From contig OY755045.1 of the NCBI GenBank assembly GCA_963576565.1, positions 38,088,667-38,152,666 of the forward strand: a stretch of 64,000 bases of DNA. The letters run 5' to 3'. Of this stretch, positions 41,501 through 50,500 are shown one piece after another. The translations under genes and the position numbers were made by a program. The stretch is from Aspidapion aeneum. Taxonomy: Eukaryota > Arthropoda > Insecta > Coleoptera > Brentidae. The notes beneath the pieces are model-generated. The model worked only from the letters and a program-made list of their open reading frames with translations, searched no databases and had not been told where the DNA came from. Numbering within the stretch: position 1 is the stretch's first letter; every line of letters starts with the position of its first letter.

Positions 41501-44500
41501 CTGCTGCGATATTTTGTGATCTATCGAAAGCCTTTGATTGTGTGGATCACAAAATATTACTGCAGAAACTGAAAAAAAATTCAGTCTTAGGCATAGCTTT
41601 AGATTGGTTTCGCTCATATTTGCCTAAGGGACTCCAATCAGTTTTTTTAACGAGCAAAATTTAATGGAACAGAAAGTTGATATAGGTGTTCTTCAGCATT
41701 CAATTTTGGGCCCTATTGTTTTTGGTTTTTGACCTACCAGACATTGGCTTTAAAGGTCATATTGTAAGATAGTTCTTTGGCACAATACTGATATAGACAG
41801 ACTAAATGTTGATGCTCAGGACGATATTTGTAAAATAAAACAATGGTGTGACGTAAACTTTCTGTCCTTTAATATATCAAAAACACACATTTTAAATTTT
41901 AAACGTGATATAGGTGATATCACACTAGAAAACTAAGTCTTATCAAATCCAGAAATTAGCAGATTTTTAGGACTAACAATCGATCCATGTTTAAAGTTTG
42001 ATAAGCATATTGCAAACCTTCAAAGTAAAATTGCCTCAAACTGTTATGCTGTAAGAGTGATTGATGATAATCTGGGTTTGGATGTTGCCAAAAATGTTTA
42101 CCACTCTTTAGTGGAATCCCTTCTTCGATTTGATTTCATTAAATTTAAATTTCAAAATTTTTAATCTACACTAATTTGGCTTTAAGTTTTATAATGAAAA
42201 ATATTAAAAATTCATTCTTAATACAATTCATCCATTTGTTAACAATTCTAACATTAATAAAAAATTGCCTGATCATCATCTGTTTCCTCGGTTAATTTTA
42301 ATTGACATTTGTCACCTTATTAAACGCTTTATTGTATAATTTGGATAAACAGCTAATTCCAGACTTAATTAATCACCTATTAAAAAAAAATTATTTCAAA
42401 GAAAGAAATTTAAAAATGATTTTGACTCTAATAATAATAAATAATTTTTTGACCTTCCTAGCCGGCAATATGAGGTGTTAAAAAATAAAATTAAGATAAA
42501 GCCAAAAACGCCAAAAATTTGTTGTTTAGGGGTATTTTGACCTAGCTTAGCAATATCATCGTGACGTCTGTCCGTGGGATGTGTGTATATGTCTGTCCGG
42601 CCCACGATAGTTAGTTGATTTTCATGAAATTTTCATAAAAAATAATGTTCGATAAACTGAATTACAAAGACACTGCAACGAGCTGATTAGATTTTGGTCA
42701 AAAACCATTAATGATAACTAGTTACTGGAACATCGGATCAATATGCAGTTTTCGGAATATATTAGAAGACATTTTTCTCTCAGAGTGTGCTACTGGGCTC
42801 GGAAGGTATCAGATCAGTTATGGATTCATTTATTTTTAAGTAACATAATAGAAATTTTTTCTTTGGAATAACGAAATCCCTAAAATTAAAGTTAACGTTC
42901 TAAAAATTAAAGTTTTTCGCATATTAATTTGAACAACAAACTAACATAAATCAAAATGCCGATAATGAATTTAATCGAAAAATCAGTACTTATCAGTAAT
43001 CAAATGGTTTTTCTGTGATTAGTAATCAAACACAGATATATACTTTAAATAGACTAATTATATAATTTCATGTGATTTTTAAATGCTAAAAATTATTTTG
43101 TAAAGATATATACTAATTATACTAAAAATTTTACCAAAAAAGTTTAAAGTTTTTACTATCACATTATATACCGAGTGGGCCAAAAAAACCACTCAATTTT
43201 TTTTTCATTATAACTTTTGAACTATACCATCGCTTTTAATGGGACAAACTGTACTTGGCAGGGAATAAATTAGAGTTTTGACTAAATATTTTTTGTTCGC
43301 CATTCGAAAATCCAAGATGGCGGACGAAATTAAATTGTACCCTTCAAAGATGCTCGTTTATTCTTGTAATCGTATAATATGTAAAACAATGGCTGAAACA
43401 AAAATAAATTTTTTGAGAACCACCACACCGATTTGATTTGTACCTCGTTGTGCGGGGGAAAAGTAGTGCTTTTCAATAAATTTAAAAAAAAACTAAAACA
43501 TTTTCGAAAAATAATAATAAACACGTCATTTTGAAGAATCTAGTTTGATTCGATTTTACTAATTTGTACCTCCTTGTGCGGGGGAAAATTATTGTTTTTC
43601 TATAAATTAAAAAAACTAAAACATTTTCAGAAAATAAGAATAAACACGTCATTTTGAAGAATCAAGTGTGATTCTGTCCGCCATCTTAAATTTTAAGATT
43701 GCGATAAACTTTGATCATGATCTTTAGAAAACAATCAATTCTCACCAGGATGTTTTTTATTTTATCAAAATCGGTTCAGTAGTAATGAATTTTTAAGGAA
43801 ACAAATGCAGACATGATTGGCAAGGCAATCGTATAATATACAAAACAATGGTTGAAAAAATATATTTTTTTAGAACCACTTAACCGATTTTGCTGATTCG
43901 TACCTTGTTCTGCGTGGAAAGAATGCAGCTTTTTTACTACTTAAAAAAAATTATTAAAACATGTTCGCAACACAAGAATAAACGAGCATCTTTGAAGGGT
44001 ACATTTTAATTTTGTCCGCCATCTTGAATTCTGAGATGGCGGACAAAGATATATTTAGTCAAAACTCTAATTAATTATCTGCCAAGTGCAGTTTGTCCCA
44101 TTAAAATCGTTTGTTAGTTAAAAAGTTATAATGAAAAGAAAATGTCCGGTTTTTTATGGCCCACCCGGTATAATTGCAAAAAATCAAAGCAGAATGCCCC
44201 GGAAATGAGTTCAAGAAAACCTGACAAAACATGCGCAGAAGGAAAAATACCTTTCCCTCCCAATTTTTAGCGTTGCTTACAAAAGGGAATATGCCAATAT
44301 ATTGCGATTAATAGGAATATGGAAGCACCACACACAGAACCTGAAATCTTCTTTTGTTAAAATGAGGATAAAATAATTTTGGTTTTGTATCGTCTAAAGT
44401 AGCTACGAATATCAAATTATGTTTTTTTATAATGGACATTAATGATCTAAAAGATAATAAACTTTTGCCTATTCATGCATTTTTCTGGAAAATTTTCAAA

Positions 44501-47500
44501 AATAGTTCAAGCACTAGGGATATTATAAATGAAAATACTTAAAATTTAATGCGAATATTATCTAAAGATCTATTAAATCTAACGCAAGATAAACACACAA
44601 ATAAATATTTAATCAATAATTTACCTTAGTTGAAATGTCTGAATGATGTCTCCGTCTATTTGAATAAAAGTGTTCGATTGGGCAAACATAAATGTGTTCT
44701 CTTTTCCAGTCTCTTGAAATGTCAAGTTCGGACCTCTCTCTTCTTTGGGTACCAGAGGGGCGCTTGAAATTGGTTTTGCTAAAAGTAAATTTAACAAAAA
44801 ACTGAACCATACATTGTTTAAAAAGTGTAAAAAAATATGGCATAAGATCAGCATAACATAGAAAAATAAAAAAATGCTGCAAAATAAAAACTGATTCTTT
44901 ATTAATATAAGTACATAGTTACAAAAAGGAATAATAAAATGCGGCGGATAAAATAAATTTTAGTGCTGAAACATGTAAATTTGGTAACATTTTTTTAGGT
45001 CAGTAAAATTAAGTCTATTTTTTTGCAAATCATTTAGTAAAACTGGGGCCCAAAAGTGCAAACAATAGTATATTATATCTCGCTAGGCTGGGGCTACCAA
45101 TTTTTCAACTCAAAAAGTAACAGTTTAGTCCCTAGGTATATAATGTACTATTACTTACCAGATGAAAAACATTTTTCTATACATTGAACCTCACTGTCAA
45201 ATCTGTTCTTGTCATTCCCCGCGCACCCGCCCCATATAAAGGTGGTGCATTCTTTCCTATCGTGGTCGAAGGCCCATTTAAAAATATTCCTGTAACAATA
45301 CAAAACAATGATGATAATTTTTAAATACTTTTTGTGTTCTGATATTGCCGCTTAAAGACATTAAATGGCCGAATTATCTGAGAAAAATATTCAGGAAACT
45401 TAACAATGTATATAGAAAACCTATACATATGGGACAGTACCAAAATTTTAAGTCTAATCATTTTGCTACTACGAAAAAAGGAGTTATAAGAAGTTTGTAT
45501 TTAAGAGCTGTAAATATTTGTAGTTATAATAAAGAATTAACCACAGAGATCTACAATATTAAAAAGGATATACAACAGAATGGTTATCCCGAGAAATTAA
45601 TAAACTCAACGATTTCTTAAATTAAAAACAAACCAAAGGTAGCAAATTCTCAGAATAATAATCCGATATGTGTTGTTAATAATAAATATTCCATATTATG
45701 TTCAAGGGGTTTCAAAAAACATAAGAATAGCCAAATACTATATTATTAAAGCAGTATTCTCATTGGGAAATACCATAAAGAATTTTGTCAATCAAACACA
45801 AACAGAAAAATCCCTGAATAATAGTAAATACATCTACCAAATTCTGTGTAAGTGTGGTTAATCCTATGAAGAAAAAACAAAACACACAAGTTCTGGTTTA
45901 GCGGATCATGCTTGGTCAAATGATTACAGGATTCAATGGTCTAAAGCTAAAGTTTTGCATAAGGAGTCGCGTTGGGTTAGAGATACTTAGTAACCAAAAC
46001 GTCGCGCGTCATGTTTAAAATAAATAGAGACAATTAAAGTCCAAAATCCTGTTTTTACTTAATCATTCTCTATAAGTTTCAAACAAAGACAGTAAACACA
46101 AATGGAACACCAGTACTTTGAGATTCTCTGACCTCAAATTAGGTAAATTTGAAGAGCAAGATTATTTATCGTAAAAAAATAACAGTTTTGCGAGATTGAA
46201 ATCATTTAAGATCAAAATATGATCAGTTTAAGAGGCGTTTAAAAAATGACGAAAACCGTATGTTTGCAAAAAAATCTAATTTTTTTACAGTCTTCGGAAG
46301 CACAGTGACATTAAAGGAGTTTTTCTTTTGAAAATCCACACCAACGCACCTCCAAAAATAAAAGAAAAATGGTATAAAACGAGACCAACATAATTGATGT
46401 TTAAATACTATTGCTATATTATACATGGTCTTTCACGAACATCGAAACAGAGGCCTTTTTGGGTATTTAGAGTACGAATTTGGAGAAACGCTCAGACACG
46501 TCGATTTTTTTTACGAGGGGACACTTTTTGGCTATCTTGAAATTTTTGTAACACCAACCCCCTTCGAGGGGTATACTTTACCCCTATATTTTGAATAGGG
46601 AAAGTGATTCTAGTGATACCTTGTTTTGAAGGCCTTTTGAATGTCCTTACAACCGTGTAAAAATTTCAAAAATCTAGCCATTAGTTTTTGAGATAATTGC
46701 CTTCAAACTTTTAAATTTAACATGGACTGATAAAATAAAAATTTTATTATTTTTCGGATTTAATTTTTATTTTATCATTCCATGTTAAATTTGCAAATTT
46801 AAAAGCAAATATCTCAAAAACTAATTGATGGATTTTCGAAATTTTTACACGGTTGTAAAGATATTCAAGAAAACTTCAAAACAAGGTATCACTAGACCCA
46901 CTTTCCCTATTCCAAATATAGGGGTAAAGTATACCCCTCGAAAGGTGTTCGTGCTACAAAAATTTCAAGATAGTGTCCCCCTCGCAAACAAAATCGACGT
47001 GTCCGAGCGTTTCTCCAAAATTCACACTCTAAATACCCAACAAGGGCTCTGTTTCGATGTTCTTGAAACACCATGTATATTAGCATTTTCCGAGGCCGCC
47101 AGTCACGACTTGAAAAGATCTGCTGCAAGTCACCTTAATCCAGAGATGCTTAAGCCAAAGAAACAATGTACATAGTTTGTTCCTTTAACGCCATTTAAAA
47201 AAAAATAATAATAATTCTGACAATGAAAAATTTCTGGGAAAATGTATGGATACGCCACTGGTTTGTTAACGAGCAGTACAGTGAAAATCGTTAACTTAAA
47301 TAATATTAGCACAATAAAAGCGATTGAGACACCAGTGCTTTAAAGGTAAGGAATTAAAAAAATATATCCGTTTAAAGTCATCTGATCTCAAATTAAATAA
47401 ATTTACAAAGAAATATTTTTTATTGTAAAAAAAAACACCTTATCCAGACCAAAATCACTTATTATCAAAATATGATCAGTTTAAGAGGCATTTAAGTTAC

Positions 47501-50500
47501 TTATGGCTGCGGAAGTCCTTTGAAAATCCGCACTGCCGCACATCCAAAAATAAAATACTCTGCCAATATATGGGCCCCTAAGCTCACACTAGGTACTATA
47601 GGTATAGTTTACGTGTGAGCTAATATAACTAAAAACTGAAATATATTTTATTCAACTCCAGACTAAATTACCTTTTGTTTGATACCACACAAGCCATGTT
47701 TTGACTTAAACTCAAATTTTTTAAATCTACCCCCACCCTTAAAAAAAGCAAAAACTTAAATGTTATTTGTTAAACTCCGGACTCAATTACATTTCGTTTG
47801 ATATCACACGCGCCATATTTTCACTTAAACTCTAATTTTTGAAATATACCCCCACCCTATTTTTAAAATAAATTAAAATGTATTTTGTTTAACTCCAGAG
47901 TCAATTACCTTTCGTTTGATATCACACACGCCATATTTTGACATAAACTCTAATTTTTGAAATCTACCCCCACCCTTTTATTTGGTTTGTGTTCGGTGGA
48001 TTTTGTTCATTTTTAAATGGGACCATCTCGACCCAAGACCCAGCCTAGGTACCAAATTTCATTAAAATCGGGCAAGCGGTTTTTGAGTTATGCGCGTTGG
48101 TCGTTACAGACAGACAGACAGACAGAGAGACAGACAGACAGACAGACATACAGACAGACAGACAGACAGACAGACGGCGCAACAAAAAAGTTTCAAAATC
48201 ATCTGAAACGCAAAGATATATAAAAATTTTTGAAATCGGAGCAACTTTTTTTTTCTCGAAAAAATTAGGATCGCCATAGCTCAGACTACTATAGTATAGT
48301 ATATGTGTGAGCTAAAAATGGTATAAATTACTATTATCATTTTCCGTCTACCCCCAGTGACGACTGCATGGGAAAGACTGCTGCAACGCTGTACATAGTT
48401 TGTTGCTATGATCCCCGCTTTTTGTTAAATTTTGACACATGTAACTTCTTAGCCAGTTAAATATTTTTCTGACAATGAAATTTTGGGCCTATTTCTGGAA
48501 AAAGTTATGGATACGCCACTTTAACGAGCAGTACAGTGAAAATCATTAATTTAAATAATATTAGCATAGTAAAAGCAATTGGAACATCAGTGCTTTAAGG
48601 GTGAGAATTTATAAAAATAGGTCCGCTTAAAGTCATCTGTGTACCAACTCTTGACTGGGTGAGAAGGAGTACTCCCTCAGAATTGGGTGAAAGTCGAACT
48701 GCGCATGCGATCTCGCTTGATTCGGTTAAGAAATATTTTTATATTAAGAAAACAATTTAGCTACAAATATGATCAGTTTAAGATACTTGGCTACTTATAA
48801 GAAAAAAAACTGGTTTTTGCTAAAATCTAGTATTTTCACAATCTTCGGAAGTCTAGTGACATTAAAGAAAGCTTTTCTTTTTAGAATCCGCACTACCGCA
48901 CCTCCAAAAATTAAAAAAAAATTATAAAGCAATACGAACTTAATTAACCCCTCCTCCTCCCCCCTCTCCGACTGATCCGAAATGGATGAGACCCGGTCCT
49001 TCTAAGAGGGCCAAGTAAAGTAGGGTTTTTGTATTATTATATTTTATAGTTTATACATATTATATTTATGTTGTTTTACTATATTTTGGTTTTTGAGGAA
49101 AATACGACGCCTACGGCGTCATTCTTACACCAAATTAAAGCTGAATAAATTCTCTACAACTTTATTTCTCATGACTTTTTCTCCAATGTTTAGCCGATAG
49201 GTGCTTTGGAGTGTATAAATTTTAAGTTTTTCAAAAAAATTGCCGATATTTGATTGGCTGTAGTTCAAGAACAAATTGGCCTAGAAGGTTCGGGTTGGGG
49301 TTATATTGTAGGAAATTTAGTTGAATTTATAAAAGTATAGAATAATTAAATTCGAAAAATGCGGTCTTAACATAGTTTTTTCAAAAGAACTAAAATAAGT
49401 ACCAAACTTTTGAGGTTTTTTGGGTATCACAGGAGTAGCACAGGGTTTTGAGGGTTGCAAAATTGGGCATAACTTAGTCTCATGGGTCCTAACAATATAT
49501 AAAAAAATCGTAGATACAGTCCCGTTTGCGATGTTTGCCTTTTTAAATGTCTTAGATGACTGGCCTACATCGTCATTTTTAGTAGTTGCGTTTGGCTGCG
49601 AGTTGATACGAGTCGGTACCAGATACGCTTTGTGTAACTTTGGTTAAAATATTTGCCTTTTGTAGAAACAAACATGGCAAATTAAAAGCACAATTATTAA
49701 TCTTGAGAGTGAATACATATTTGGATCTACTCCAGTTGTGTGGGAAAGATGGTATAGTTAAAGAACAACAAATGTGTATGCAGTGATCTAAATGAAGCAC
49801 CACAACATAAGGTAAGAAAGTAGACAAAAGAAAAAAAATTGTTTTGTATGAAATATCGCATACCTAAGGTTATAGGTAATCAGACAGGGAATGCGACAAT
49901 TCACCGCGGACGATTAGCCGCCGGACCTTAAGCCGCGTATTCATTTGAGGCAGAATTCGCAAGCCTCGCAGTGGGACCAAACGAATGCTTCGTTTGCATT
50001 AATGCTAAATTGAATAGGCGCCTTGAAATTGTTTGCCTTGTATTCACTTGAGCATGAACTGTTTGGCCTCGTAGCGAGGCACTTACTACAAAATTATTGT
50101 TTACATAAAATTTTAAATTTTATTTTCAGAAGCTACGGATCCGAATTTCCTTTACTGAGTGTCGAGTTCACGAAAACCTCAACAAACTGTTGCTGCCCTG
50201 CGTTTCCAAAATAGAAGAATTTTATTTACGTTATTTATGTTACCTTATCTTTAGAGATATTTGGAAAAAATATATTTTTTCATTGTTAAAAATACATTTA
50301 TTTTTTCAATCAATATTTTTTTAACTTTCGAAAAACACTTTAAAAAAACGTTATAAAAACATAAGATTATTTTTCTAACGTCAGAAAACGGGTTATTAAG
50401 CTTCTTTTTGACTATGAATATGACGTTAGAACTAACATCCAACTTAACGTTATGTTTTTAAATTATACATTATTCTGACGTTATTAAAATGTTTTTGTGT

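Noticed and set aside
46825..47175. 116-codon frame
   Set aside because: Lies within one arm of the palindrome, with its mirror frame in the other; no known domain.
48017..48279. Frames rich in Asp-Arg-Gln-Thr
   Set aside because: Translation of the (CAGA)n microsatellite.
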